Origin: a virus
IMG/VR virus record: IMGVR_UViG_3300050016_000156
Coordinates: 1 to 64,000 of that record
Reading direction: 5' to 3' (one strand)
DNA: 64,000 bases
Positions 51,892 to 60,037 of the stretch are shown here, piece after piece; the first letter of the stretch is position 1, and each line of letters starts with the position of its first letter. A program made the translations under genes and the position numbers. The notes under the pieces were generated by a model. That model worked only from the letters and a program-made list of their open reading frames with translations. It ran no database searches and was not told the origin of the DNA.

Positions 51892-52411
51892 AAAATTTGA
51901 GATACCTCACTAGCCCTTCTAGGATGGTACAACTATCCTGAGCCATCCCCAGCGCCACATTGCATCGACTACAAAGTTCTCCGCGCAACTTTCCTGTCGC
52001 ATGCGAATGATCGGTAGCGAATCCTTTCTTTCCTGGGTTCTCTGTCTGACAGCCAGGATTCGCGCAGCGAAAATTTTGCGTTGCAATGCGTTGTTCTTTC
52101 TGTTCTAAAGTTATCCCATAGGCCGATTTATACGCGGTGTTGCGATAAGAGCGCAACCGAGCGGCGCGCAACTCAGCACTAGCATTGACCTTATTCATGT
52201 GTCTTTTTCGTGCTGCTATCGCTTTATCGGGATTTCGAGCATTCCAGTTCTGTACCGAGCGTTGGCACGACTTTGGGTTGTTTTTTCGTGCTCTGCGGCT
52301 ATTCATAATCAGACGACAGCGCGTCGAACAAAATTTTTGCGCCGACTTATTCGATTTGAATGGGCGAACACAGTCGGGTCGCGCGCATAGCCTTGCGATT
52401 CGTATCGACAT
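51884..52411 (-). CDS. endonuclease VII-type homing endonuclease
   Basis: 175 residues. N-terminal Cys pairs (CARPDC...KFCSTRC) form a finger; the core CANPGCQTENPGKKGFATDH, then SHATGKLRGELCSRCNVALG is Endonuclease VII-type. Sits between groES and the small terminase, overlapping the next start. Coupled to groES by a TAATG overlap. Confidence 0.9.
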   Translation of the reverse strand: MSIRIARLCARPDCVRPFKSNKSAQKFCSTRCRLIMNSRRARKNNPKSCQRSVQNWNARNPDKAIAARKRHMNKVNASAELRAARLRSYRNTAYKSAYGITLEQKEQRIATQNFRCANPGCQTENPGKKGFATDHSHATGKLRGELCSRCNVALGMAQDSCTILEGLVRYLKFYE

Positions 52412-52692
52412 TACTGAGTTTTCCTTATGTACGCTTCAATCTGCCCTTCACGCAGAAGACGGAATTCGATTCCGTCAATGATGATGTTCTTTCCAGCCCA
52501 AGGGCCGTAGAGAACGATATCGTTCACGTGAGTTGCGCGACTGACTTCAGGTCCAGTGAAAATAACCATGCCCATCAGCATTTCGCGCTGCTTGACGTTG
52601 TCGGGCATTGCAATCCCGTCGACGACGAGTTCCTGCAAACCTTCTTTGATGATGACGTGGTCTGTGGCTGGTTCAATGTAACTTTTAGACAT
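52411..52692 (-). CDS. groES: GroES-like co-chaperonin
   Basis: 93 residues from the ATG at 52692, AGGAG upstream. IEPATDHVIIKEGLQE, then VIFTGPEVSRATHVNDIVLYG and GIEFRLLREGQIEAYI follow the GroES beta-barrel. The mobile loop (about residues 18-35: ELVVDGIAMPDNVKQREM) differs from bacterial ones. Paired with the phage GroEL, overlapping its end. Confidence 0.85.
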   Translation of the reverse strand: MSKSYIEPATDHVIIKEGLQELVVDGIAMPDNVKQREMLMGMVIFTGPEVSRATHVNDIVLYGPWAGKNIIIDGIEFRLLREGQIEAYIRKTQ

Positions 52693-54280
52693 TTGGTTTC
52701 TCCTGAATTTCTGAAACAGTGCAGCCCATGGTGATAAAACTGCATGAGACTGCTGATGCATTCCGCAACGATTCGATTACGACCTGAACGGGGTCAATGA
52801 TCCCAGCGTCGATTAAATTTTCAAACTGGTCGGATGCGGCGTTATAGCCCAAATCGGGTGTAGCCATCAATTGCGAGACCACCATATCGCCATCAATCCC
52901 TGCATTTTTAGCGATTTGTTTTACTACTGCGCGACAAGCGTTATGGACAATGTCTCGTCCAGTCAATTCAGCGGCAGGTAGCCTTAAGCTTGCCAAAACC
53001 GTCGACGCTTGCAAAAGGGCGATACCGCCCCCCGCCACAACGCCAGATTCCACCGCGGCCTTTGCCGCAGACATTGCATCAACTACCCGATCTTTCTTTT
53101 CTTCCATCTCGGTGACAGTTACTCCTCCCACTTTAATCATGGTGATGCCACCAAGCAGTGCAGCAAGCCGTTGACGAAATGGTGGGCGTTCAGCAGGGGC
53201 TGCGCCTTCAATACATTTTTTGATTTGAGCAACTCGCCCAATCAGTTCTTCCTGGTTCCCTTTCCCTTCGATAATTTGGGTCTTTGACATGGTCGTGATG
53301 ACCTTACGTGCCTGTCCCAACTCCATCAGCTTCACGGTTTCAATTTTCAAGCCCATGTCTTCGGTGTACGCTTTGCCGCCTGTCAGCGCGGCTAAATCGC
53401 GAAGAACTTCTTTTCGGCGGTCCCCATAAGCATCGAGTCGAACCGCAATTAAAGGTAACGCGAGACTCGCCTTGTTTTTAATAATACAAGCCAACGCCTC
53501 GGCCTCGTAGCCCCCCGCTATAATCAGCAGAGGTATTCCGCCAGCCGCGAGCGACTCATTCACCTGCTTCAAAAGCGGCACGATAGATTTAGCGGTTGCG
53601 ATCACACCCTCCCACAACAAAATCCGACAATTGTGAAGCTCGGCAGACATGGTTTCGGGGTGCGTGATAAACACGCTGTGCAATAAATTCGATTTTGGGA
53701 GTTCCAAACCCGCGACGGATTCGACATAGGTGTCCGATGTCGATGAAGGTTCGGCGGTGATGACGCCATCTTTTCCTGCTTTTTGAACAGCATCTGCGAC
53801 GAGGCGTCCAATCTCCGTATCCCCATGTGCTGAGACCGTTGCCACTTGAAAAACTTTCTCTGGCGATACCTCAACAGCCATAGATCGTAATTGTTTGATA
53901 ACGGCATCAGTCGCTTTGTGTATCCCCCGCTCCATCGCTATTGGGTTTGATCCTTGGGAAATCAAATCAAAACCAGTATGAATCATGGATTGAGCTAGAG
54001 TAACCGTACAGGTTGAGCCATCGCCTACCAGATTATCGGTTTTTTGGCTTGCTTCTCGAATTAGATCACAAGCCAATTGCTCTGTTGCATCGGCAGGGTC
54101 TAAATAATTAGCCACGGATATTCCATCCCGAGAAACACGGGGGGTCTGGCCCAAGGCTCGTTGCCCGAGGATCGCAGTACGCCCGCGCGGGCCTTCCGTT
54201 AGAACCACGGCGTCGGCAATAAAATCTACTCCTCGAAGAAGCGCGGTGCGAGCATCTGCTCCATGTTTCACTATTTTTGG
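52685..54280 (-). CDS. groEL: phage GroEL chaperonin
   Basis: 531 residues from the ATG at 54280, GGGAGG upstream. Begins PKIVKHGADARTALLRGVDF. ATP site: PRVSRDGISVAN (Asp52 equivalent), GDGSTCTVTLAQ, VVDAMSAAKAAVESGVVAGG (Asp398 equivalent) and NAASDQFENLIDAGIIDP. The apical substrate-binding region is highly diverged: the FDRGYLSPYF site reads LPKSNLLHSVFI. The Gly-Gly-Met tail is absent (ends EIQEKPNV). It folds phage proteins, probably with the GroES next to it. Confidence 0.92.
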   Translation of the reverse strand, partial: PKIVKHGADARTALLRGVDFIADAVVLTEGPRGRTAILGQRALGQTPRVSRDGISVANYLDPADATEQLACDLIREASQKTDNLVGDGSTCTVTLAQSMIHTGFDLISQGSNPIAMERGIHKATDAVIKQLRSMAVEVSPEKVFQVATVSAHGDTEIGRLVADAVQKAGKDGVITAEPSSTSDTYVESVAGLELPKSNLLHSVFITHPETMSAELHNCRILLWEGVIATAKSIVPLLKQVNESLAAGGIPLLIIAGGYEAEALACIIKNKASLALPLIAVRLDAYGDRRKEVLRDLAALTGGKAYTEDMGLKIETVKLMELGQARKVITTMSKTQIIEGKGNQEELIGRVAQIKKCIEGAAPAERPPFRQRLAALLGGITMIKVGGVTVTEMEEKKDRVVDAMSAAKAAVESGVVAGGGIALLQASTVLASLRLPAAELTGRDIVHNACRAVVKQIAKNAGIDGDMVVSQLMATPDLGYNAASDQFENLIDAGIIDPVQVVIESLRNASAVSCSFITMGCTVSEIQEKPNV

Positions 54281-54723
54281 CATGAATCCTCCCAAAGAGC
54301 CTGAATTTCTTTCCAAGACATGTCACGCTTGCAGCGATTCGCCCTATCTGAAACAATTCGCACATTGCCTGGGGTATACCCCAATGCGTTGTTGATGCGG
54401 TCCAATGACGGAGAATTATCATGCAATCCTGTCCCGATGTGGCGTTCTAATTTAATCCAAGGAAAGACAGGACAAAATTCTGGCATAGCGGGAATGTCCG
54501 CCAAAACTAATGTACACATCAAACCTTTCTGTTTCGCGCGAGAGCGCGCCTGGTATAGCATGACTGCATCAGGACGATTCCGCCGTTTATTTAGTCCCTG
54601 TGCGCGGACTTTCTCTGGATTCGCTAGTCTCCACTGGCGAGAGTACTCTCGCGTATGCCGCTTATGACTATCTCGCCAGCGCTGAGTCGCTGCAAGGGCT
54701 GTCTTGGGTGTTGGTTTGCTCAT
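54271..54723 (-). CDS. HNH homing endonuclease
   Basis: 150 residues. The N-terminus is basic helices (HKRHTREYSRQWRLANPEKV), and SPSLDRINNALGYTPGNVRI, VSDRANRCKRDMS is the phage HNH core. The promoter ends 5 nt before the ATG. Inserted directly upstream of groEL, overlapping its start by 10 bases. Confidence 0.85.
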   Translation of the reverse strand: MSKPTPKTALAATQRWRDSHKRHTREYSRQWRLANPEKVRAQGLNKRRNRPDAVMLYQARSRAKQKGLMCTLVLADIPAMPEFCPVFPWIKLERHIGTGLHDNSPSLDRINNALGYTPGNVRIVSDRANRCKRDMSWKEIQALWEDSCQK

Positions 54724-54728
54724 AGCTC

Positions 54729-54757
54729 ATTTTACTCCGTCAGCGTAGCAATGTCAA
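54729..54757 (-). promoter_or_regulatory. sigma70 promoter, leaderless, for HNH and groEL/groES
   Basis: TTGACA (54757-54752), 17 nt, TAAAAT (54734-54729), 5 nt to the ATG at 54723. Likely makes the chaperonin genes early. Confidence 0.75.
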
Positions 54758-55065
54758 TTCGCCTGAACATTCCCTGCTCGCAAAGACGCCAAGTCGATAT
54801 TATCCTCGGGCTCGTTGGCGGGCGACGGCAACGCCAACTTGATGGCGGCTGCAGGCACGCACGGGAGTGAGCAGGCGTTGGACTGGACCTTGGTGAATCG
54901 GGGTCGGCCCGTTTCATCAGGAAGAATAACATTGCGTATCACCAGATACCAATCCTGCATTTCGTTGATGGCCTGCTCGGACGCGCCGACCAGTTCCCAC
55001 TCCACCTCTTTGCCGCACCCATCACAACCACGCTTCATCTTCTGGCTCACCATGGCTTCGCTCAT
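54754..55065 (-). CDS. hypothetical Zn-binding protein
   Basis: 103 residues. CDGCGKEVEW and ACSLPCV provide four Cys. Overlaps the -35 box of the chaperonin promoter at its end and the endonuclease stop at its start. No family recognised. Confidence 0.6.
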   Translation of the reverse strand: MSEAMVSQKMKRGCDGCGKEVEWELVGASEQAINEMQDWYLVIRNVILPDETGRPRFTKVQSNACSLPCVPAAAIKLALPSPANEPEDNIDLASLRAGNVQAN

Positions 55066-55466
55066 ATCTTTTCTCCCTTATGTTTTTTGATGTAGATAAG
55101 TGCCGCTTCAATTTCTTCGACCGAATCGTGAAACCCGCCAAGAGCGGCATTATGTGTTCTACACAGCACGTCTCGGTTCTTACCTGTCTCATGGTCGTGG
55201 TCTTGCGCGGGGGCGTTCCATTGCTTACCGCTGCCAAATTCGTGATTGCCGATAGGACAGCGATTATTTTGAGCCGCTATTTTGGCCTCAAACTCCACCA
55301 GAGTAATGCCTCGCCGTTTCCTGTACATCAAATCTCGCCCGTGTTTCGCCCACCAGTCTTTCGCGGACTGTTTGCGACTGGCCCAATATGCTGGGTCATC
55401 TTTATGGCGCTCTTTCCATCGCCGAGAGGCCGCACGGTTGAGCCTCAGTTGGTGCTCCGACAGCAT
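55062..55466 (-). CDS. endonuclease VII-type homing endonuclease
   Basis: 134 residues, GGGAG upstream. IAAQNNRCPIGNHEFGSG, APAQDHDHETGKNRDVLCRT, HNAALGGFHDSVEEIEAAL is the Endonuclease VII core with one Cys replaced (CRTHN for CxxCN), which may weaken the Zn site. Overlaps both neighbours. Confidence 0.85.
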   Translation of the reverse strand: MLSEHQLRLNRAASRRWKERHKDDPAYWASRKQSAKDWWAKHGRDLMYRKRRGITLVEFEAKIAAQNNRCPIGNHEFGSGKQWNAPAQDHDHETGKNRDVLCRTHNAALGGFHDSVEEIEAALIYIKKHKGEKI

Positions 55467-55774
55467 TTGAGTATCTCCCGTAGTCCGTGTAGGATGATTA
55501 GAACTGCGTTCTTAAAACGAAACTTTCGCGGCATGGGAGCCAGCATTTTCGGCTCCTCGATTTGGTAGCGCACGGACCCGACCGTTCGCCCGACTTCCCG
55601 CCCCTGATCGTTCAAATAGACCGTGACAACATTCTCGCCGATGACCTGCAGCGTATCTGGCTTGTAGACGGCTTGATTGTAGGTCAGCCTCATATATGCG
55701 CCGTCCGTCTCCGCATTCCTGAAGGTATAGCCTTCGGGCGGGACGAGCGTCTTGTTCTTGTCTTCGAACCTCAT
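55445..55774 (-). CDS. hypothetical protein with hydrophobic C-terminus
   Basis: 109 residues from the ATG at 55774, an ATGA overlap with the protease gene. A beta-rich domain (VTVYLNDQGREVGRTVGSVR) is followed by a short hydrophobic stretch with two Cys at the very end. Function unknown. Confidence 0.55.
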   Translation of the reverse strand: MRFEDKNKTLVPPEGYTFRNAETDGAYMRLTYNQAVYKPDTLQVIGENVVTVYLNDQGREVGRTVGSVRYQIEEPKMLAPMPRKFRFKNAVLIILHGLREILKCCRSTN

Positions 55775-56910
55775 GGAATCCACACTTGGACTCGGACGCC
55801 CGGATGCGCGGGCGAGTACATGAAATAGTATTCACCATCCATGTCAATGAAGACATCTTCGGCGGGATAAGGCCACTGGTTTTCGAAGTCAAACCAGAAT
55901 CCAGCGTAATATACACTATAGAACCCGCCATTGAAATAAATTTCAGGGCGGAAGTAGTGCGCGCGTCCGAAATGCCGCGCAAAGACTTCATGGTCAATCG
56001 AGCGCCCGCCTTCGTGGTGATGTTCGCTAGGGCGCGATGTGGAGTGCGAGTTTGATGATTTGCCACCCGAACCATGCCCAGAATGCGAGCCATGCCAGCC
56101 AGCGAATAATGAAGTTTCGCCGAACAGGTAGTACTCCTGTTCGTTTCGCGGGACGTTTGGGATTGACGGCTTCGTGATAAGGTCGAGAATATTCACGCTA
56201 TTTAGGTCTGCTTCGACAAGGGAAATCGGTTCGACCCAATTCGGAAGCGTCTCACCATCATCGCCCGCGATTATCAGTCCGACGATTTTCTTTGTCTTCG
56301 GGTCCACAACCGAAGAGCCTGATGCGCCATGGCTGGCAAACTCCTGCACGCCGAAGAAGCCATTCATCACGCCTTTGGTGATGGTGAGTGTGGATACGAT
56401 GCCGGGGCTGACGTACTTCGCTTGCCCTTCGGAGAAGTTCACATTTAAGGTTGGACTACCGATATGCAGACTGTTCTCATTGCCGACTTGGATGGTCGGA
56501 ATTTTCTCAGTCGTCTTCAGATAGAACAGAGCGTAGTCATAGGCAGTCGTAATGGGAGTCGTTGTCGGGATGCCGAATTGCTCCGTAAACCTCGCTGTCA
56601 ACAGTTCCACAGAGACAGGTGTCCGCTGCAGGTCTGTCTCGACGAAAAATTTCATGTCGTCGGGCAGGTCAGGATTCACAACCGTGCAATGGCCCGCGCC
56701 AAGGAGCAGATACCCATCCTGAATCTTCTGGATGGCGGTGACGGTGCAGATGAATTTCGGTTCGGAGAAGCCGCGGTCGACGCTCGTGGCGTAGAGCGCG
56801 TAGGATGCATCGTATACGTGTTTGGTGAACCCCTTCGGGGGTTTGATAGACCCAGCGAAAAGACCGATTGCGAAAATCAGAGATAGGGCCAAGGATAGAA
56901 ACTTCTTCAT
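55771..56910 (-). CDS. secreted trypsin-like serine protease
   Basis: 379 residues. Signal peptide (MKKFLSLALSLIFAIGLFAG). Catalytic triad: His74 in LLLGAGHCTVV, Asp124 in TAYDYALFYL, Ser196 in FASHGASGSSVVD, as in S1 proteases. After about 265 comes a His/Ser/Gly-rich linker (HGSHSGHGSGGKSS) and a Tyr/Phe-rich C-terminal domain (PEIYFNGGFYSVYYAGFWFD). Acts in the periplasm or outside; a role in envelope remodelling, lysis or exclusion is inferred. Confidence 0.85.
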   Translation of the reverse strand: MKKFLSLALSLIFAIGLFAGSIKPPKGFTKHVYDASYALYATSVDRGFSEPKFICTVTAIQKIQDGYLLLGAGHCTVVNPDLPDDMKFFVETDLQRTPVSVELLTARFTEQFGIPTTTPITTAYDYALFYLKTTEKIPTIQVGNENSLHIGSPTLNVNFSEGQAKYVSPGIVSTLTITKGVMNGFFGVQEFASHGASGSSVVDPKTKKIVGLIIAGDDGETLPNWVEPISLVEADLNSVNILDLITKPSIPNVPRNEQEYYLFGETSLFAGWHGSHSGHGSGGKSSNSHSTSRPSEHHHEGGRSIDHEVFARHFGRAHYFRPEIYFNGGFYSVYYAGFWFDFENQWPYPAEDVFIDMDGEYYFMYSPAHPGVRVQVWIP

Positions 56911-57236
56911 TGTTGTGTACCGCTTTCGTTAGATGCCGCTGGCGGTATTGGCGCTTGCGGGGGCTGACTGTTCTGTTGCGCTCTCTGCGCACGACGGTCT
57001 TCAAAGTAATCTTCCTTGAGCGAGTGCCCCACAACGCCCGTGAAAATTGCCGCAACGAACGCCGCATACGAAGTTAAGTCGTACTTCTTGAAAAAGCCGA
57101 TGATGCCAACCACAGTGAACACGATTGCAAAGGCTGTCGCGCGTCCCTGGAAGAACGAGAAGAACGATGCGGTCAAGCCCAGACCTTTGTAGGTCGAGAC
57201 TGCTGTCTGAATGTCGTTCTTAATTGCCTGAAGCAT
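56907..57236 (-). CDS. holin-like membrane protein
   Basis: 109 residues. Two membrane helices (about 32-50 and 55-73), a short loop, and a polar Gln/Pro-rich C-terminus, the class II holin layout. ATGA overlap with the secreted protease gene. No other holin candidate is as good, though the endolysin lies 50 kb away. Confidence 0.6.
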   Translation of the reverse strand: MLQAIKNDIQTAVSTYKGLGLTASFFSFFQGRATAFAIVFTVVGIIGFFKKYDLTSYAAFVAAIFTGVVGHSLKEDYFEDRRAQRAQQNSQPPQAPIPPAASNESGTQQ

Positions 57237-57522
57237 CTTTCGCTCCTATCCGAATTTCAATCGCGCCGTCCTGCGCACGAACACATACTCCCCAGACCGC
57301 CAACTCCCAGGGCTTCTCGCCCTCGTTCGAAACTCGAAATAACTCTCGAATCGGAACCCCAGCAACTCGCACATCGGCAGCATGCCAAATAACCCTCTCG
57401 CTATCGGGCAAATCGTTTCCGCCGCGCTTCTCGCACTGCTCCACTTCCCATAATTTCTTCGGGTCGACCTGATGCGTTAGCGCGCTGACGGACTTTGGGT
57501 TCCAGCGAACGATGTATTTCAT
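57220..57522 (-). CDS. hypothetical protein
   Basis: 100 residues, mixed alpha/beta, one Cys pair (C30, C80). Ends overlap both neighbours. No family recognised. Confidence 0.55.
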   Translation of the reverse strand: MKYIVRWNPKSVSALTHQVDPKKLWEVEQCEKRGGNDLPDSERVIWHAADVRVAGVPIRELFRVSNEGEKPWELAVWGVCVRAQDGAIEIRIGAKDASGN

Positions 57523-57779
57523 TAGTCTACTTTCGGCAATACTTCCGTGGTGGTCTGCACCAACCGTTCGGCTGCTGCCTTTCGCAACTTTGAAACCTTC
57601 TGCAACTCGCCCATGATGGCTTCGTTGAGCTTATGCTGCGCCCATGGAATCGCAAATTCCAGTATCAGTTGCTCTGTAGTTGCGTCCGCGGGGTCCGAGG
57701 GCTCTCGCTCTACAGTCCAACCCTCGACGCGCACTGCCTGCTCGATTAAAATTACCACGCCGTATTGATTGACTTTCAT
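57522..57779 (-). CDS. hypothetical protein
   Basis: 85 residues, acidic, helical C-terminus (HKLNEAIMGELQKVSKLRKA). Shares a single base with the previous stop. No family recognised. Confidence 0.55.
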   Translation of the reverse strand: MKVNQYGVVILIEQAVRVEGWTVEREPSDPADATTEQLILEFAIPWAQHKLNEAIMGELQKVSKLRKAAAERLVQTTTEVLPKVD

Positions 57780-57952
57780 TGCCCGCCGCTCCGAACTTGC
57801 TTGATGCGTCGGACGAGGCCTTTATAATCATCCGCATATACAGCGGTCCAACCGAAGTACCCACTCAGGTCCGCCTTGATGTATCCTGGCCGCTGGGTGA
57901 CGGCGTACGATACTCCATTCACAAATACTCGGGGCAATTTAAGTCGCCGCAT
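57776..57952 (-). CDS. small hypothetical protein
   Basis: 58 residues from the ATG at 57952 with GGGAG upstream. Begins MRRLKLPRVFVNGVSYAVTQ; ATGA overlap with the next gene. No family recognised. Confidence 0.5.
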   Translation of the reverse strand: MRRLKLPRVFVNGVSYAVTQRPGYIKADLSGYFGWTAVYADDYKGLVRRIKQVRSGGQ

Positions 57953-58122
57953 GGGGTCTCCCGAAACGTCAAAAGCCAAGTTTCCAATGCATCAATCAGA
58001 GCTTGCTTTTGCCAGTACACACCTTTGCTTACGAGTTCTAGTTCGATATCGGTCGTGACTGTATCCAGTTCGGCTCGTTTGCTGATGCATAACGGACCCC
58101 GCCAATGAATAGAATTGCTCAT
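57919..58122 (-). CDS. small hypothetical protein
   Basis: 67 residues from the ATG at 58122 (ATGA overlap with the gene before). A longer upstream start is rejected as it would overlap fully. Two Cys at the C-terminus (PCGDLNC). No family recognised. Confidence 0.55.
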   Translation of the reverse strand: MSNSIHWRGPLCISKRAELDTVTTDIELELVSKGVYWQKQALIDALETWLLTFRETPCGDLNCPEYL

Positions 58123-58721
58123 CGGGTCATAATCTTTTCGAGACCAGGAATCGGGAACGGCGAAAGGATGACACGATTCTCTGGCATCAATGATGTCAGG
58201 ACCCAGCGAGTGTTGGACCCAGGCATCGTCACGACGCCATTCGGGACCTTGTCGCCAATCCATTGGTATTGGGCCATCGTCTTTGGGTGCATGTATCCGA
58301 ACGGCGTGATAGCGCGCTTGAACCAACTCGGCCCCTCGAATTTGCTGGGGGCATCCATCATCGGCGCGCTGGCCAGCAGGAACTTTAGTTGTACGATATC
58401 GGAATGCGCAGCGGCGAGGGCGTCTGATACAGGCTGCAAGGAACTAAAAGTTTTTCCCGCTACCCGCACAACGTCGTTCGGGATAATCAAAGGGCGCTCG
58501 GACTTCCAACCCGTGGCTTCCTTCAGCCCAGACGCTAAGGCGACGAAGTCTATGGTTTGGCCATTCGCTGCGAGTTGCGGCGCGAGAGAGACCATCGCAG
58601 GCGACTCCAGATAGGACTTGAGGGTCGCCATGAACTTCTGTAAGCTTTTACGTGCCCTGCGCTTCACAAGAAATGACTTGATGCTCACTTGCGTGCTCCC
58701 GAGGGCTCCGTCAGGAACCAT
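58119..58721 (-). CDS. hypothetical late protein
   Basis: 200 residues. Starts 2 nt after the late promoter P10 motif, so a leaderless late mRNA is possible; an ATG 30 codons on (MATLKSYLESPAM) is an alternative start. Soluble, alpha/beta. No family recognised. Confidence 0.6.
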   Translation of the reverse strand: MVPDGALGSTQVSIKSFLVKRRARKSLQKFMATLKSYLESPAMVSLAPQLAANGQTIDFVALASGLKEATGWKSERPLIIPNDVVRVAGKTFSSLQPVSDALAAAHSDIVQLKFLLASAPMMDAPSKFEGPSWFKRAITPFGYMHPKTMAQYQWIGDKVPNGVVTMPGSNTRWVLTSLMPENRVILSPFPIPGLEKIMTR

Positions 58722-58723
58722 CG

Positions 58724-58752
58724 CTCTACTTATGAAACCAAAAGTCAGTTTT
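58724..58752 (-). promoter_or_regulatory. phage late promoter P10
   Basis: AAAACTGACT, 8 nt, CATAAGTAGAG on the minus strand, 2 nt before the ATG at 58721. Confidence 0.75.
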
Positions 58753-58785
58753 CTGTAATGAGGGTGTCAGCATGCTCCTGATAGA

Positions 58786-58810
58786 ACGCCCGAGCCGTCC
58801 CGGGCGCTCG
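58786..58810 (-). terminator. possible terminator stem
   Basis: CGCCCG/CGGGCG stem on the minus strand between the signal-peptide gene and promoter P10, followed only by TTCT. Weak. Confidence 0.35.
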
Positions 58811-58819
58811 ACTGAAGCA

Positions 58820-59353
58820 CTAACGAATCGAAAGCGAATCCTCGAACTCAAACCACTGGGGTTGATCCCCAGAGCCTACAGGACCGTCGGTGAAAGGCGC
58901 AATCTGCATGATAAAAATAACTTCGCGTGAGTTGACGATAATGAAGCGCGTCCGCTTGGACAGTTCAACCCCGTTGTCGACATAGTCTCGGCGAGTGTAG
59001 GTGAAAGGATGCCCTTGATATTCGCCAGTCGAGCGGTTCGTGATGGTGCCGCCCGTCCTGTCGTCATCAGCGTAGAAGTCAGATGAAGTGAGGTCGACCG
59101 GGATATCATGATTAACGATACGGACAATAACAAGTTGTCCGACGGTTTGCGTCGGGTTGTAAGACCAGAACGAGTAGTTCGTGCTCTGATTATCATCGCT
59201 CGCCACCGGAGCGTCAGCGGTCACATTTGCGTTGAACGTCGCGGAGAAGCTGTTGGTCGAGTACGGGGTGTTTTGAAAAGTCCCCGCGCCAGCCATCCCC
59301 GCGATTGCGAGAACTGAAAAAGCAAGAGCCAGAAATAGTGCTTTGATTTTCAT
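58820..59353 (-). CDS. secreted hypothetical protein
   Basis: 177 residues. Sec signal peptide (MKIKALFLALAFSVLAIAGM). The mature part is beta-rich with Asn/Asp/Thr (NYSFWSYNPTQTVGQLVIVR, IVNHDIPVDLTSSDFYADDD) like lipoprotein- or PsbP-type folds. No Cys, so not a lipoprotein. Periplasmic or external; function unknown. Confidence 0.65.
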   Translation of the reverse strand: MKIKALFLALAFSVLAIAGMAGAGTFQNTPYSTNSFSATFNANVTADAPVASDDNQSTNYSFWSYNPTQTVGQLVIVRIVNHDIPVDLTSSDFYADDDRTGGTITNRSTGEYQGHPFTYTRRDYVDNGVELSKRTRFIIVNSREVIFIMQIAPFTDGPVGSGDQPQWFEFEDSLSIR

Positions 59354-59355
59354 TT

Positions 59356-59652
59356 TTATTCCTTAGTTTGGATTTTACTCTCTGAAGCCGTAAACTCTTT
59401 TGCGACCTTGATATGTCCACAGCCCAAGCACCACTCGATGCCGCTTTCAATCAGGTGCTTGACTGTGCCGCCGCAGCCCTCACAGAGGCCGCGCGGGGTT
59501 TCGAGCACTGAGTGAACCGGCCGATGCTTCTGTCTCCAGCGCCGATAAAGTTTCCACATCCCCGCGAGAATACCGTCGAAGAGCAGCATCAGGAACATTT
59601 CGAATTCCCAATGTGCGCGGTCACGCATCAGCGTCCAGAAAGTTTCGTTCAT
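59356..59652 (-). CDS. membrane protein with Zn ribbon
   Basis: 98 residues from the ATG at 59652, preceded by GGAGGA. Membrane helix at about 18-35 (FEMFLMLLFDGILAGMWKLY), then CEGCGG and CLGCGH. The longer frame runs antiparallel and is rejected. Ribbon on the cytoplasmic side is likely. Confidence 0.6.
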   Translation of the reverse strand: MNETFWTLMRDRAHWEFEMFLMLLFDGILAGMWKLYRRWRQKHRPVHSVLETPRGLCEGCGGTVKHLIESGIEWCLGCGHIKVAKEFTASESKIQTKE

Positions 59653-59678
59653 TGCTCGATTCCTCCGAATCATACCCG

Positions 59679-59861
59679 TTACGCCAGCGACGACTCCCTG
59701 CGCGGAGAGCGGACAGGCGGGGGAATTACGAGAGCGCGCCCATACAAGAGTTCGAACGCTTCGGGGTAACTCGTGGCGACGACGCCTGGGGTTTTGAATT
59801 CTAAACCGATTTGGTACCAACGTCCTGTCTCTTCCCGATAGACCGCTTGTTCTAGATTCAT
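59679..59861 (-). CDS. small hypothetical protein
   Basis: 60 residues, strong AGGAGG, first gene after the sigma70 promoter at 59883-59911. Begins MNLEQAVYREETGRWYQIGL. No family recognised. Confidence 0.6.
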   Translation of the reverse strand: MNLEQAVYREETGRWYQIGLEFKTPGVVATSYPEAFELLYGRALVIPPPVRSPRRESSLA

Positions 59862-59869
59862 ACTGCCTC

Positions 59870-60037
59870 CTATTCGTTTCTGAGTCTACGCAACAACCCC
59901 AAAGAAGTCAAGAGTAAAATGAAGCCGAACCCACAAATAAGTTTGTCGTTCGTGGACGCCGCCAAAACCATCACCAAGAGCGCGCCCAAGATATCAAGCG
60001 CCGCGAGAATCTGACCGTAGAACTGGCTCGGTGTCAT
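59870..60037 (-). CDS. small two-helix membrane protein
   Basis: 55 residues from the ATG at 60037 (ATGA overlap). Two membrane helices (YGQILAALDILGALLVMVLA and LICGFGFILLLTSLGLL). Contains the promoter for the next gene in its coding sequence. Function unknown; a holin-type size. Confidence 0.55.
   Translation of the reverse strand: MTPSQFYGQILAALDILGALLVMVLAASTNDKLICGFGFILLLTSLGLLRRLRNE
59883..59911 (-). promoter_or_regulatory. sigma70 promoter
   Basis: TTGACT (59911-59906), 17 nt, TAGACT (59888-59883), followed by a leader with AGGAGG. Confidence 0.75.
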
